Source of the DNA: Polynucleobacter difficilis | Lineage (GTDB): Bacteria; Pseudomonadota; Gammaproteobacteria; Burkholderiales; Burkholderiaceae | Assembly (NCBI RefSeq): GCF_003065365.1 | Contig: NZ_CP023276.1 | Location: 1,860,001 to 1,924,000, forward strand | Direction of reading: 5' to 3' | Length of the DNA: 64,000 nucleotides | Shown here: positions 16,245-24,538 of the stretch, in pieces | Layout of the letters: every line of letters begins with the position of its first letter | How positions within the stretch are numbered: the first letter of the stretch is position 1 | Notes under the pieces: model-generated | Told to the model about the DNA's origin: nothing | The model's input: only the letters and a program-made list of their open reading frames with translations | Databases searched by the model: none | Made by a program: the position numbers and the translations under genes

Positions 16245-17105
16245 TTAGAAAGTCTTGGTCAGAGCAACTACAGCACCGCCACGGCCGGCTGTTGTTTGGA
16301 GGCCGCCACTACCTGACGATAATGATGAAGGCGCTGCCCATGTATTCCACCAATTAGGATTTGCGTTTGTAGAGACATATGAGGCTGCAAGCGATAAGCC
16401 ACCGCCAAAATCTTTCGTTACGCCCAACTTCCAATCGGTGTAACTTAAATTATTCTGTGTTTGAGGCGCAGGGCCGCTGTTATATGGCTGTCCCGCAACA
16501 TATTGATATCCAATATGGCCATTTAAACTAATACCCCAAAAACCGGTATCAAGGTTTGAGGTTAAGTCCAAATAGTAAGAGCCAGAACTATTTGGGATAC
16601 CAAAGATATTGGTCAGACCATAGTTCACCTTACCAAAACCAGTAACTGGGCCAAATGTATAGTTTTGGGCGGCATAAATTTCGGTAGTGTTAGGGTTAAC
16701 CATCTGGCCGTTGTATTTACCGCCAGTTTGGTTGTAGTAATACTGCAAAACACCAAAGTCGGATGCAAAGCCTGGAGCAATTAATTCCTTTTTAAAGCCA
16801 CCGTAGAAATCCATTTCAACAGGCGCCTTTATTCCATTACCAGTTGTATTTGATATCCAGCTAATCGTGCTGTTCCAGTTACCGATATAGAGTCCGCTCT
16901 CATGTGCGTAATCAAAGCCGCCCTGAATAGCAGGCTGATAATTCGTCTGGCTAATACCGCGATAGCGATAGTCATTTGTAATGGTTACGTTTGCTGTAAC
17001 TGGGCTCGGCTCTGGAGCGGCCGCAGGGGCTGCTTGTGCAAACACTGCTGGGGCAAAGAGTCCAGAGATTGCAGCAGCAATCGCGGTTTTTTGTAGTGTG
17101 TTCAT
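16245..17105 (-). CDS. TorF family putative outer-membrane porin
   Basis: The 286-residue protein has a signal peptide ending AVFAQA and a beta-strand-rich body typical of this family. The body opens with ANVTITNDYRYRGISQTNYQPAIQGGFDY and ends in KTF, a terminal Phe as expected for outer-membrane insertion. The family has no proven substrate. Being the first gene before glnK-amtB, 24 bp away, suggests a role in uptake of a nitrogen compound. A strong AGGAG lies seven bases before the ATG. Confidence 0.85.
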   Translation of the reverse strand: MNTLQKTAIAAAISGLFAPAVFAQAAPAAAPEPSPVTANVTITNDYRYRGISQTNYQPAIQGGFDYAHESGLYIGNWNSTISWISNTTGNGIKAPVEMDFYGGFKKELIAPGFASDFGVLQYYYNQTGGKYNGQMVNPNTTEIYAAQNYTFGPVTGFGKVNYGLTNIFGIPNSSGSYYLDLTSNLDTGFWGISLNGHIGYQYVAGQPYNSGPAPQTQNNLSYTDWKLGVTKDFGGGLSLAASYVSTNANPNWWNTWAAPSSLSSGSGGLQTTAGRGGAVVALTKTF

Positions 17106-17243
17106 GGAATACTCCTGTTTAGGTTAAAAAGTTCGATTTCTAAAATGTTTCAATCGTTTGAACCCATCTATGGCGGCTCATGGATCTCATAGTGATCTGC
17201 GCGACTGTTTCTAAATTCGGACTTTTCCCCCTTTTAAGGCATA

Positions 17244-17283
17244 TGCACCAAAATAGCCCATAAAATGGCACTGCTTTGGGCCA
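17244..17283 (-). promoter_or_regulatory. two tandem NtrC-like sites upstream of torF-glnK-amtB
   Basis: The enterobacterial NtrC site is TGCACCA-N3-TGGTGCA. The stretch 17244-17260 matches 11 of 14 defined positions with a perfect left half (TGCACCA). The stretch 17267-17283 matches 9 of 14. Their centres are 23 bp apart, about two helical turns. Position 17244-17260 also fits a weak sigma-54 GG-N10-GC spacing read leftward. These are by-eye matches to a consensus from a distant species. Confidence 0.3.
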
Positions 17284-17327
17284 TAACCCTGTTTTGGGGG
17301 CAATTTACCCTGATTTTTTGGGATTTC

Positions 17328-17352
17328 GAGCTCCATGATTTTCTGGGAGCTC
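17328..17352. repeat. inverted repeat upstream of ubiK
   Basis: Arms GAGCTCC (17328-17334) and GGAGCTC (17346-17352) flank 11 bases. It lies 40 bp before the ubiK ATG and could be an operator or an RNA hairpin in the ubiK leader. There is no U-run after it, so it is not a typical terminator. Confidence 0.4.
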
Positions 17353-17392
17353 CTAAAATGAAGCATTCACTTACCCTAAACGGACGCCATTC

Positions 17393-17653
17393 ATGCAAAA
17401 GCCAACCCAAATCCTCGAGCAAATTCAGCGCATCGCTGAGGAAATGCAAAGCAAAGTGGGTGATGCCATTCGCAATTCACCTGCGCAAGAGATTGAAAAG
17501 AATGTGCGGGCCATGATGAATCAAGGCTTTCAGAAGATGGATTTAGTCACGCGCGATGAATTTGAATTGCAAGCCAAAGTACTCTCTAAAACGCGCGAGA
17601 AACTAGAGGCGCTCGAGTTAAAAGTCGCCGAGATGGAAAAGCACCGCGTCTAA
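17393..17653 (+). CDS. ubiK: ubiquinone biosynthesis accessory factor UbiK
   Basis: UbiK (formerly YqiC) binds UbiJ and lipids and promotes aerobic ubiquinone assembly. The 86 residues fit the family in size and layout: a helical N-terminus (ILEQIQRIAEEM) and a C-terminal coiled coil (VTRDEFELQAKVLSKTREKLEALE). The start is the first ATG in frame; GGACG upstream is only a weak ribosome site. The gene ends overlapping the convergent MFS gene by four bases. Confidence 0.88.
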   Translation: MQKPTQILEQIQRIAEEMQSKVGDAIRNSPAQEIEKNVRAMMNQGFQKMDLVTRDEFELQAKVLSKTREKLEALELKVAEMEKHRV

Positions 17654-18963
17654 TTGCTTGGCGTATCCGCAATGATGGTTGCCGGAAAGTATTTCGGCGC
17701 TAACAAGAACCAAACAAACGCAACTGCTTGCGCAAGCAAAAAGACCCCGAGTGCCACATCAAATGCGCTGATCTGAGACCAGCCAGCAGCAACTCCCAAA
17801 TCAATCACGTAACCAATTCCCCACTGCACAATAAATGCGCCAATAAATAGTGATAGGTTGTATGTGGTGCTAACGCGTCCCGAGTACGCCTTGGGAAAAT
17901 AAGTGACGATTAAACTTTGCGCCAGCACATAGGAGGCGCATGCAACTGCCATCAAATACCACCATGCCCACACCCACGGACCACGCCAATAAAATGCACA
18001 GGCTTGCAGCACGATGGAAGCGCCCACCATCCAGGTCATGTAGCGCATAGTATCGATGCCGATGTGCGCTAGTTTTGGCAGGATCCACGCATTCAGCAAA
18101 TAAGCGCAGAGCAGTACTGCATTAAAACCAAACAAAATTTGAGCTGCTGTACCTGCGCTGTAATCCATCACCTGAATTAACCACGGACCAAACCACAGGG
18201 TTTGAATCGCAATAAAAGCGCCATAGCAAAAAATACCGAGTGGCAGAATCCGCCAAAAGAAAGCATTCGTCAAAATCGGCTGATAGCTTTTCCAGGAGAG
18301 ATTCACTTTTTCGTCGGGAGTAATCTCATCCGCTTTTGGGCCCTCATGAATTTTGGCTTTGATTGGCAGGCCGACATACAAAATCAAAATGGCAAGGGCA
18401 GACAAAGCGGCCATCACAACAAATACCCCCCGCCAACCGATAAAGGGAAGTACTTCGTGTACTGGCCAGCTGGTCATTAAGGCGCCCAAGGTACCAAACA
18501 CCAACATGGCCGAGGCCAACTGCGGCTGTTGTTGTGATGGAAACCAGGTGCGAAAACCTGAAAACGCTGACATCAAACAGGCTGAGACCCCAACCCCGAT
18601 GCACACGCGCCCAATCACCAAGGTCATAAATTGATCGGCAAAAGCAAAAATAAGGGCACCAATAATGGCAAAGCACATTAATGCCATCTCGGTTGCGCGC
18701 GGACCAAATCGATCAAGGGCTAAACCCACTGGGATTTGCGTCATACCAAAACCAATAAAGTAGGCTGAAGACAAAAAGCCCAACTCCGTGTGACTCAAAT
18801 TCAGGTCACGAATCAGTTCAGGTGAAATCACGGCATTAATGGAGCGGAAGGCATAAGAGATGATGTAAGCCAAAGCAAAGCTCATGAACACGCGTAATGC
18901 ATAGCGGCCTTGCAGCGGCAGCTCTATTCCTTGCTGCGGACGGCGATACCAATGCAAATTCAT
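17650..18963 (-). CDS. MFS transporter
   Basis: The 437-residue protein has twelve predicted hydrophobic helices and the major-facilitator signature GLALDRFGPRATEMALM after helix 2. A hydrophilic central loop (about 195-225) divides the halves. Its substrate cannot be told from sequence; it resembles NNP/OPA-like or uncharacterised betaproteobacterial carriers. The start codon directly abuts the stop of the upstream lipoprotein gene, so the two are likely coupled. Confidence 0.88.
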   Translation of the reverse strand: MNLHWYRRPQQGIELPLQGRYALRVFMSFALAYIISYAFRSINAVISPELIRDLNLSHTELGFLSSAYFIGFGMTQIPVGLALDRFGPRATEMALMCFAIIGALIFAFADQFMTLVIGRVCIGVGVSACLMSAFSGFRTWFPSQQQPQLASAMLVFGTLGALMTSWPVHEVLPFIGWRGVFVVMAALSALAILILYVGLPIKAKIHEGPKADEITPDEKVNLSWKSYQPILTNAFFWRILPLGIFCYGAFIAIQTLWFGPWLIQVMDYSAGTAAQILFGFNAVLLCAYLLNAWILPKLAHIGIDTMRYMTWMVGASIVLQACAFYWRGPWVWAWWYLMAVACASYVLAQSLIVTYFPKAYSGRVSTTYNLSLFIGAFIVQWGIGYVIDLGVAAGWSQISAFDVALGVFLLAQAVAFVWFLLAPKYFPATIIADTPSN

Positions 18964-19599
18964 TTACTGCACGCGGAATTCGTCAAAAAAGGGATCCCAT
19001 TTTTCTGCAGTGAGCTCAGATTGAAAGGCTTTTGCATTCGCAGGCGCCAAAAGCAATAAGGATTGTTGATAGATGCGACTGCCGCCCTCGCCATCGGGTC
19101 GCATAATCCAACGGACACGCATCCAGCGCTTACCACTCGGATTCTGGATTTCAAACAAATAGTCCTCGGCAAGCCCTTTGTTGCGGCCTGGTCCTGCGAT
19201 TAAATACTGTGATGGGTGTCTGATTGGCTGAGTTTGAGCTGAATTGGCTGACTGCAGAATGGTTTTTTGCACTTGCTCTAGCAAAGCACCAGCTTGGGTA
19301 TTGATGCTCGATGGCACCACAATCGTGGTGATCGACATGATTGCATCATCGATCTGCGTAACTTCGAGTGTTTGCTGTAGCTGAAGTCCTGCATAGGGTA
19401 GCGTCCGCTCGGCCTGCTTTGGCTTTTCAGGAAACAGTGCGGAATACCCCAGGCGCTCCGTATTTACAGCACGCCAATCCAACTTAGGGCTACAGCCCAA
19501 AATAACTGCGCTGATTACGATGATTCCAACTGCTTTTGCCAAACCTACCGATTGCAGTGGTAGGCTGAGCTTACTAAGACTAAACAACCCCTGCTCCAT
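18964..19599 (-). CDS. predicted lipoprotein of unknown function
   Basis: I do not recognise a named family. From the ATG at 19599 the product is 211 residues. It has a hydrophobic segment (AVGIIVISAVILGC) whose Cys36 fits a lipobox, although the n-region is long. The remainder looks like a periplasmic alpha/beta domain. A longer open frame upstream lies entirely inside lipA. The chosen start overlaps the lipA 3' end by 20 bases. Position between lipA and an MFS gene gives no firm clue to function. Confidence 0.7.
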   Translation of the reverse strand: MEQGLFSLSKLSLPLQSVGLAKAVGIIVISAVILGCSPKLDWRAVNTERLGYSALFPEKPKQAERTLPYAGLQLQQTLEVTQIDDAIMSITTIVVPSSINTQAGALLEQVQKTILQSANSAQTQPIRHPSQYLIAGPGRNKGLAEDYLFEIQNPSGKRWMRVRWIMRPDGEGGSRIYQQSLLLLAPANAKAFQSELTAEKWDPFFDEFRVQ

Positions 19600-20578
19600 G
19601 AGCCTGCTGGTCAGCGTGGTAACTTGAACGTACCATCGCGCCGACCGCTGCATGGGTAAAGCCCATCGCATAGGCTTCGCGCTCGAACTCCTTAAATACA
19701 TCGGGATGAACGTAACGCTGCACTGGTAAATGGTGGCCCGATGGCGCCAAGTACTGGCCAATGGTCAACATGTCGATGTTGTGTGCGCGCATGTCACGCA
19801 TCACCTCTAGAATTTCTTCATCGGTTTCGCCCAGGCCAACCATGAGACCACTCTTGGTTGGAATCGAAGGAAAGCGCTCCTTAAAGTCCTTCAGTAATAG
19901 CAATGAATGGGCATAATCTGCGCCGGGTCGGGCTTGCTTATATAAACGAGGCACTGTTTCTAGATTGTGGTTCATGACATCGGGCAGGCCCATCTTGACG
20001 TTAGCTGAGAACACATCCAATGCCTTTTCTAAACGACCCCGAAAATCAGGCACCAATACTTCGATGCGTGTTTTTGGCGACAAGCTGCGTGATTGCGAAA
20101 TGCAATCTACAAAATGCTGCGCGCCGCCATCACGCAAATCATCGCGATCCACACTGGTGATCACCACGTAATTTAATTTAAGGGCAGCAATCGTGCGCGC
20201 CAAATTATGGGGCTCATTCGTATCCAGGGGATCAGGGCGGCCATGGCCAACATCACAGAAGGGGCATCGGCGGGTGCACTTATCACCCATGATCATGAAT
20301 GTAGCAGTGCCACTACCAAAACATTCCCCAATATTCGGGCAACTGGCTTCCTCGCAAACGGTGACTAATTCATTCTCACGAAGGATTTTTTTGATTTCAG
20401 CAAAGCGGGAATTATTTGATGCCGCCTTAACCCGAATCCAATCGGGCTTTTTTAACACTTCTTCAAGCGGCACAATCTTGATCGGAATGCGTGCCGTCTT
20501 TTCAGCCGACTTTTGCTTTCGCAGCGGGTCGTACTCTGGGGCGGATTGCACCTCAATACCGGATTTATCTACTGTCAT
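19580..20578 (-). CDS. lipA: lipoyl synthase
   Basis: LipA inserts two sulfurs into protein-bound octanoyl groups by radical SAM chemistry. The 332-residue protein has the auxiliary-cluster cysteines in VCEEASCPNIGEC and the radical SAM CxxxCxxC motif in CTRRCPFCDV. VITSVDRDDLRDGGAQHF is also present. The C-terminal Arg-Ser-Ser-Tyr-His-Ala-Asp motif (VRSSYHAD) supplies the serine ligand. It lies 22 bp after lipB, which provides its substrate. Confidence 0.98.
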   Translation of the reverse strand: MTVDKSGIEVQSAPEYDPLRKQKSAEKTARIPIKIVPLEEVLKKPDWIRVKAASNNSRFAEIKKILRENELVTVCEEASCPNIGECFGSGTATFMIMGDKCTRRCPFCDVGHGRPDPLDTNEPHNLARTIAALKLNYVVITSVDRDDLRDGGAQHFVDCISQSRSLSPKTRIEVLVPDFRGRLEKALDVFSANVKMGLPDVMNHNLETVPRLYKQARPGADYAHSLLLLKDFKERFPSIPTKSGLMVGLGETDEEILEVMRDMRAHNIDMLTIGQYLAPSGHHLPVQRYVHPDVFKEFEREAYAMGFTHAAVGAMVRSSYHADQQAHGAGVV

Positions 20579-20600
20579 GGTTTCCTATATGCACTGCACA

Positions 20601-21248
20601 TCACGCAATTGGGTTTAACTGCTGCCGCAGCTGACTGACCAGGCGCTGAGCGACTGATGCCATATTGTCTTCGATCCCCAATGTTCTCATATCTACCGTG
20701 CGCAATCCCGCATAGCCACAAGGGTGGATTTGCTCGAATGCCGCCAAATCCATGCTCACATTGAGGGCAAGGCCATGGTACGAACAATGCCGCGTTACTT
20801 TTAAACCCAATGCTGCAATCTTAGCGCCGCGCCACTCGGATCGGCCCTGAAACGATGGCGCAATATAGATGCCCGGGGCTCCCGCCTCGCGAACCGCTGG
20901 CAATCCATACTCAGCCAAGGTATCCATGACCGCCTGCTCAATCCGATAAACGAACTCTTTGACATGCAGACTGTAACGACGAAGATCTAACAATAAATAG
21001 ACGACGAGCTGTCCAGGTCCATGATAGGTAATCTGCCCGCCCCGATCGACCTGAACCAAGGGAATGGATCCATCCGCAGCGTGCAAATTGGCAGGATCGC
21101 CTGCGAGACCCAAAGTAAAAACGGGTGGGTGCTCTAAGACCCAGATTTCATCTGACGTCGATGCAGTGCGCTCTTTTGTGAATGAACGCATAGCTTCATA
21201 CGTTGTTACATAATCCACTACGCCAAGCTGTCGAATGGCTATGGTCAT
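20601..21248 (-). CDS. lipB: octanoyltransferase LipB
   Basis: LipB moves octanoate from ACP to lipoyl domains. The 215 residues contain LEHPPVFTLGLAG, the GGQITYHGPGQLVVYLLLDLRR signature and KIAALGLKVTRHCSYHGLALNV with the catalytic lysine. The cysteine lies near GYAGLRTVD: here the expected Cys position is occupied in HPCGYAG. Length is normal. It follows ybeD by ten bases, the same neighbour order as E. coli ybeD-lipB. Confidence 0.96.
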   Translation of the reverse strand: MTIAIRQLGVVDYVTTYEAMRSFTKERTASTSDEIWVLEHPPVFTLGLAGDPANLHAADGSIPLVQVDRGGQITYHGPGQLVVYLLLDLRRYSLHVKEFVYRIEQAVMDTLAEYGLPAVREAGAPGIYIAPSFQGRSEWRGAKIAALGLKVTRHCSYHGLALNVSMDLAAFEQIHPCGYAGLRTVDMRTLGIEDNMASVAQRLVSQLRQQLNPIA

Positions 21249-21258
21249 GCCATCTCAA

Positions 21259-21522
21259 CTAGAGAACAATACTAACAAGGGGATGGGTGGATAAGGTGCG
21301 ATATAGCTCATCGAGTTGCTCGCGACTGGTCGCATTGATGCTAAGCGTCAACCCCATGTATTTCCCACTCTGAGACGGCCGCTTCTCGACCGTTTGCTCA
21401 TTGAAAACAGGATCAAACTGTTTAGCAATATGAACCATGGCCGGTAAAAATTCAGGGGCATCTTTTCCCATGACTTTAATCGGAAAAATAGAGGGGTATT
21501 CAATTAATGATTTTTCTTCCAT
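21259..21522 (-). CDS. ybeD: YbeD/DUF493 family protein
   Basis: This is a small ACT-like fold protein of unknown role that accompanies lipB in many proteobacteria. From the ATG at 21522 it is 87 residues and contains YPSIFPIKVMG at the N-terminus and SGKYMGLTLSINATSREQLDELYRTL. A longer frame to 21591 overlaps the upstream hydrolase gene by 64 bases and adds a non-conserved Arg-rich stretch, so I reject it. Confidence 0.9.
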   Translation of the reverse strand: MEEKSLIEYPSIFPIKVMGKDAPEFLPAMVHIAKQFDPVFNEQTVEKRPSQSGKYMGLTLSINATSREQLDELYRTLSTHPLVSIVL

Positions 21523-21527
21523 GGTCC

Positions 21528-22247
21528 TTACCCTTGGTTTGGCCAAGCGGGCTGACCTAGCCACTCGCCCAAAATAATATTCCGAATGCAATGCAATTTA
21601 CGGTGAAAAAAATGATCTGCGCCGGGTACCACTTGGATAGTTAGCTCTTGTGGCCTAGCCCAATCAAATACATTCGCCAAAGGAATTGTCTCGTCGAGCT
21701 CACCATGAATCATGATCGTATCTTTCGGTACATCGAGTAATTCCCATTTACCTGCAGCGCTGCCCACCATGACAAAGCGTTCTGCAGGGCGGCCTAAATC
21801 GGCCAAGGCCTTAATCAAATGGCTGCCAACAAAACTGCCGAACGAGAAGCCCGCGACCACCAGTGGCAAGTTCGCAACCGAATTCGTCCAAATGTATTGC
21901 TCTGTTAATTCATTATTCATCCAGGTATGGGGATGGCGCATCCACTCCGATACATGCAATAAGTCAGCCAGTTCACCAACGCCTTCATCGTGAACGCCGG
22001 CCGTACCACCAACGCCGCGGAAGTTTGGACGCACACTAACGTAGCCCAATTGATTAAATGCCCGAGCAATGGTTTGTGCCACCTTGTTATCCATCGTGCC
22101 GCCCAGCAAGGGATGCGGATGAGCAACCAAAGCAAGACCGCGCACCATAAAGCTGGGATCACTTTTGAGCGAATCAGGCAAGTCAATTGCCATTTCAATT
22201 GAGCCAACAACACCTTCAATTGAAATTACTTGGGTACGGCTATTCAT
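21528..22247 (-). CDS. alpha/beta hydrolase, KANL3/Tex30-like
   Basis: The 239-residue protein has the alpha/beta hydrolase layout: an oxyanion region ALVAHPHPLLGGTMDNKV, RPNFRGVGGTAG, the nucleophile elbow VVAGFSFGSFVG and a late GADHFFHRKL carrying the catalytic histidine. An Asp is found in IHGELDETIPL. The substrate is unknown. It lies between a thioredoxin-like ferredoxin and ybeD-lipB-lipA in a single-direction run. Confidence 0.88.
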   Translation of the reverse strand: MNSRTQVISIEGVVGSIEMAIDLPDSLKSDPSFMVRGLALVAHPHPLLGGTMDNKVAQTIARAFNQLGYVSVRPNFRGVGGTAGVHDEGVGELADLLHVSEWMRHPHTWMNNELTEQYIWTNSVANLPLVVAGFSFGSFVGSHLIKALADLGRPAERFVMVGSAAGKWELLDVPKDTIMIHGELDETIPLANVFDWARPQELTIQVVPGADHFFHRKLHCIRNIILGEWLGQPAWPNQG

Positions 22248-22274
22248 ACGCGCGTCTTTTTAGAAGAAGAAAGA

Positions 22275-22583
22275 TTAAGCAGCCAACAAACGTTCAACGG
22301 GCTTCCCTTTAATTAAATGGGATTGAATGATCTCTTCAATGTCATCGGTATCAATAAAGGTATACCAAGTACCTTCTGGATAAATCACCATCACGGGTCC
22401 GAGGTTACATGCATCAAGGCAACCCGCTTTATTGACGCGAATCTTGCCTGCGCCAGAAAGTCCGAGCTCTTTAATGCGATTTTTAGCATAAGTGAATAAC
22501 TCAAATGCGTTGTGCTGGGCGCAGCAATTCTCGCCATTGCTGCGTTCATTGAGGCAAAAGAAGAGGTGGTTTTTAAATGGCAT
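22275..22583 (-). CDS. thioredoxin-like [2Fe-2S] ferredoxin
   Basis: The 102-residue protein matches the (2Fe-2S) thioredoxin-fold ferredoxin family. FFCLNERSNGENCCAQ gives the first cysteines and NKAGCLDACNLGPVMVIYPEG the last pair. It ends in a short tail after IIQSHLIKGKPVERL. Partner enzymes are unknown. It starts seven bases after the vanZ stop and precedes the hydrolase gene by 27 bp. Confidence 0.9.
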   Translation of the reverse strand: MPFKNHLFFCLNERSNGENCCAQHNAFELFTYAKNRIKELGLSGAGKIRVNKAGCLDACNLGPVMVIYPEGTWYTFIDTDDIEEIIQSHLIKGKPVERLLAA

Positions 22584-22590
22584 ATAAAAA

Positions 22591-23700
22591 TTATATCGGT
22601 CGTTTCGTTATTCGGGTTGCGAACTGATTTTGTAACACCCAAGCCATTGCAAATGGAAGCCAAAGGAATGATGCCCATTTCATCAGGTCATTGAAATGAA
22701 GCAGGCGGCCCTGAAACCATGCTTTTAAGGTCAAGGCAAAATAGGGATTGTCTGGAAACAAGTTCACCAGTGCCAGCATAGCCGCCAAACAACCCAGGCC
22801 AACCCATAAGCGGTATTTACTATCCAAGCGGATTGCCCATAGCAGCAAAGCGCTCCCAATCAGCATGCCCCAGATGGCGCCCGTAGTCAGCCAGGCCAAA
22901 CTGAATTCCCCACCAAACTGCAAACCAGTGAAAAGACTCTTAATCAAAACCGAAGCGCCGAGCAAACTCATAAGCAATCGCCATTGCGGGGCTTTGGCTC
23001 GCATTCCTAGGGAGAGGATCAGCCCAACCCCAAGCCAGCAGCTCGCGGTAATCAGACCTTCGCGCAGCGTCTGATTCATAACTAGGGTTCCCCAATCTGC
23101 TGCGCCGATGAGTTGTCGCCATGCCCCCATCCCAAGCCATGCACTTTGGGGATAAATTTGCGCCCACGGAAACAAAATAAACAAGGTTGCCGCGCCCCAG
23201 TTCAGACCAAACCACACATCAAATTGCCGCCGCAGGGCGCTGCCAGATAGCCATTGAGGTCCTAGTGGCACCGCTAATAAAGCGCCAATAAAACTGCCCA
23301 ACACATTGGCCCACCAGTCCGTTTGACTCGGGATCCGGGTGGGCAGCCAGGTTTGTAAACTTTCCACACCCGCCGCCAGTAGTGCGCAGCAGACCATGGC
23401 AATTGATAAAGCGATAAAACGCCGCCAACGCGGGAAGACAACACACACCAATAAAAATCCCAAAGGGATATATGCCAATACATTGGTAACCACATCAAAT
23501 AGGGGAATGAAGCGCGGCAATGGGGCTGAAATCCAAGCAGTCCCATTAACCCCATTTTGAAAATAAAAATCAAATGGATTGAGGCTGGTGTAAATGATCA
23601 ACAAACCATAGATTAAGGCCATGGCTCGCGCCAGTGGCATAGCCTGCAATGGCCATACTAACTTACGCGGACGGGGATTTTGCCCTGATTCTGGTGACAT
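22591..23700 (-). CDS. VanZ family integral membrane protein
   Basis: The 369-residue protein is mostly hydrophobic, with about nine to ten helices. A VanZ-like domain occupies the first half (SLNPFDFYF near 42, FDVVTNVLAYIPLGFLLVC near 76, then ESLQTWLPTRIPSQTDWWANVLGSFIGALLAV near 117). The family is named after a teicoplanin resistance protein but its biochemical role is unknown. It heads the long minus-strand run and is divergent from birA. TAAAAT lies exactly six bases before the ATG; GCAGG directly abutting the ATG is too close for a normal ribosome site. Confidence 0.85.
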   Translation of the reverse strand: MSPESGQNPRPRKLVWPLQAMPLARAMALIYGLLIIYTSLNPFDFYFQNGVNGTAWISAPLPRFIPLFDVVTNVLAYIPLGFLLVCVVFPRWRRFIALSIAMVCCALLAAGVESLQTWLPTRIPSQTDWWANVLGSFIGALLAVPLGPQWLSGSALRRQFDVWFGLNWGAATLFILFPWAQIYPQSAWLGMGAWRQLIGAADWGTLVMNQTLREGLITASCWLGVGLILSLGMRAKAPQWRLLMSLLGASVLIKSLFTGLQFGGEFSLAWLTTGAIWGMLIGSALLLWAIRLDSKYRLWVGLGCLAAMLALVNLFPDNPYFALTLKAWFQGRLLHFNDLMKWASFLWLPFAMAWVLQNQFATRITKRPI

Positions 23701-23706
23701 CCTGCA

Positions 23707-23731
23707 ATTTTAGGTCAGACCTTTCTACAAT
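23707..23731. promoter_or_regulatory. divergent leaderless-type -10 boxes of vanZ and birA around a short palindrome
   Basis: On the minus strand TAAAAT (23707-23712) is six bases before the vanZ ATG. On the plus strand TACAAT (23726-23731) is six bases before the birA ATG. Between them lies the perfect palindrome AGGTC-A-GACCT (23712-23722), positioned where a bound protein would block both promoters. BirA itself can be a repressor in other bacteria, but this protein appears to lack the DNA-binding domain. Confidence 0.4.
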
Positions 23732-23737
23732 AGCGAA

Positions 23738-24538
23738 ATGAATGGAAACTGCATCCTCGAGCGCGTCGCTGAGACACGGTCAACCAACGATGACCTGATG
23801 GCGCGCTGGCGCGCTGGCGCACTGATTGATCCGGTCGCCCGCCTAAGTAAAAAACAGACCCACGGCAAAGGTCGTGCTGGCAGAACCTGGTATGCCAATG
23901 CGGAGGATTCACTGTCTTTCTCCTTAGCATTCCCTTTTCAAAAGAGCCCTGCTGCATTAAGCGGTCTTAGCTTGGTTGCTGGTTTGGCAGTGATTGAAGG
24001 CATCTGCAGCGCACTCAATACAAGTGAACGCGTTCTGTATCAACAAGGACTGCGACTCAAATGGCCTAATGACATTGTGATCGGTCATGCAAAGGTCGGC
24101 GGCATTTTGATTGAGGGCGGGCAAACTGCGCCGACTGAACCGAGCTGGATGATTATTGGAGTCGGGCTTAACGTGCATTCCCATATCGGCGACGCCGCTG
24201 AATTAAAGGCCATTCGCACAGACCCCATTGGCGGGCTAGACCAACTGCTAATGCAAGGCCAGGCACTACCTGATCAGGATTACATTTGGCTTAATCTGGT
24301 CAATGCGTTTGAGCGCTTCTGCACCGAGTTTGATCAACATGGTTTTGCGCCTTTTATGCAGCGGTGGTCGGATTGGGATGCCTACCAAGGAGAGCCTGTC
24401 TTTACCAGCGTACTTGGAGAAAAAGATATTGAGGGCGTCGCATCGGGCATTAATCGCACAGGGGCATATCAAATTCAAACGGACCATGCGCTCGTTGCGG
24501 TTCATGCCGGTGACGTATCACTGCGTAGGCAAACATGA
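23738..24538 (+). CDS. birA: biotin-[acetyl-CoA-carboxylase] ligase, catalytic domain only
   Basis: BirA attaches biotin to the carboxyl carrier protein via biotinyl-AMP. The 266 residues begin directly with the catalytic domain (ERVAETRSTNDDLMARW), continue with KKQTHGKGRAGRTW, the nucleotide-binding loop, and LKWPNDIVIGHAKVGGILIEG. The C-terminal SH3-like part is present. There is no N-terminal winged helix, so it should not act as a repressor. It overlaps coaX by four bases (ATGA). Confidence 0.95.
   Translation: MNGNCILERVAETRSTNDDLMARWRAGALIDPVARLSKKQTHGKGRAGRTWYANAEDSLSFSLAFPFQKSPAALSGLSLVAGLAVIEGICSALNTSERVLYQQGLRLKWPNDIVIGHAKVGGILIEGGQTAPTEPSWMIIGVGLNVHSHIGDAAELKAIRTDPIGGLDQLLMQGQALPDQDYIWLNLVNAFERFCTEFDQHGFAPFMQRWSDWDAYQGEPVFTSVLGEKDIEGVASGINRTGAYQIQTDHALVAVHAGDVSLRRQT

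Larger units (their letters stand above)
17106..17392. other. intergenic region between torF and ubiK
   Basis: This 287-bp gap, the longest in the window, separates two divergent units. It holds the torF ribosome site, a pair of NtrC-like sites (17244-17283) and an inverted repeat (17328-17352) close to ubiK. A loosely repeated motif also occurs: ACCCTG followed by a T-run and GGG, at about 17286-17300 and 17307-17322. I found no open frame with a ribosome site and no convincing sigma-70 or sigma-54 promoter with good matches at both boxes. Confidence 0.6.

Noticed and set aside
17266..17281. Plus-strand TGGCAC resembling a sigma-54 promoter before ubiK
   Set aside because: The GC element falls 11 instead of 10 bases from GG and the TTGC half is not kept.
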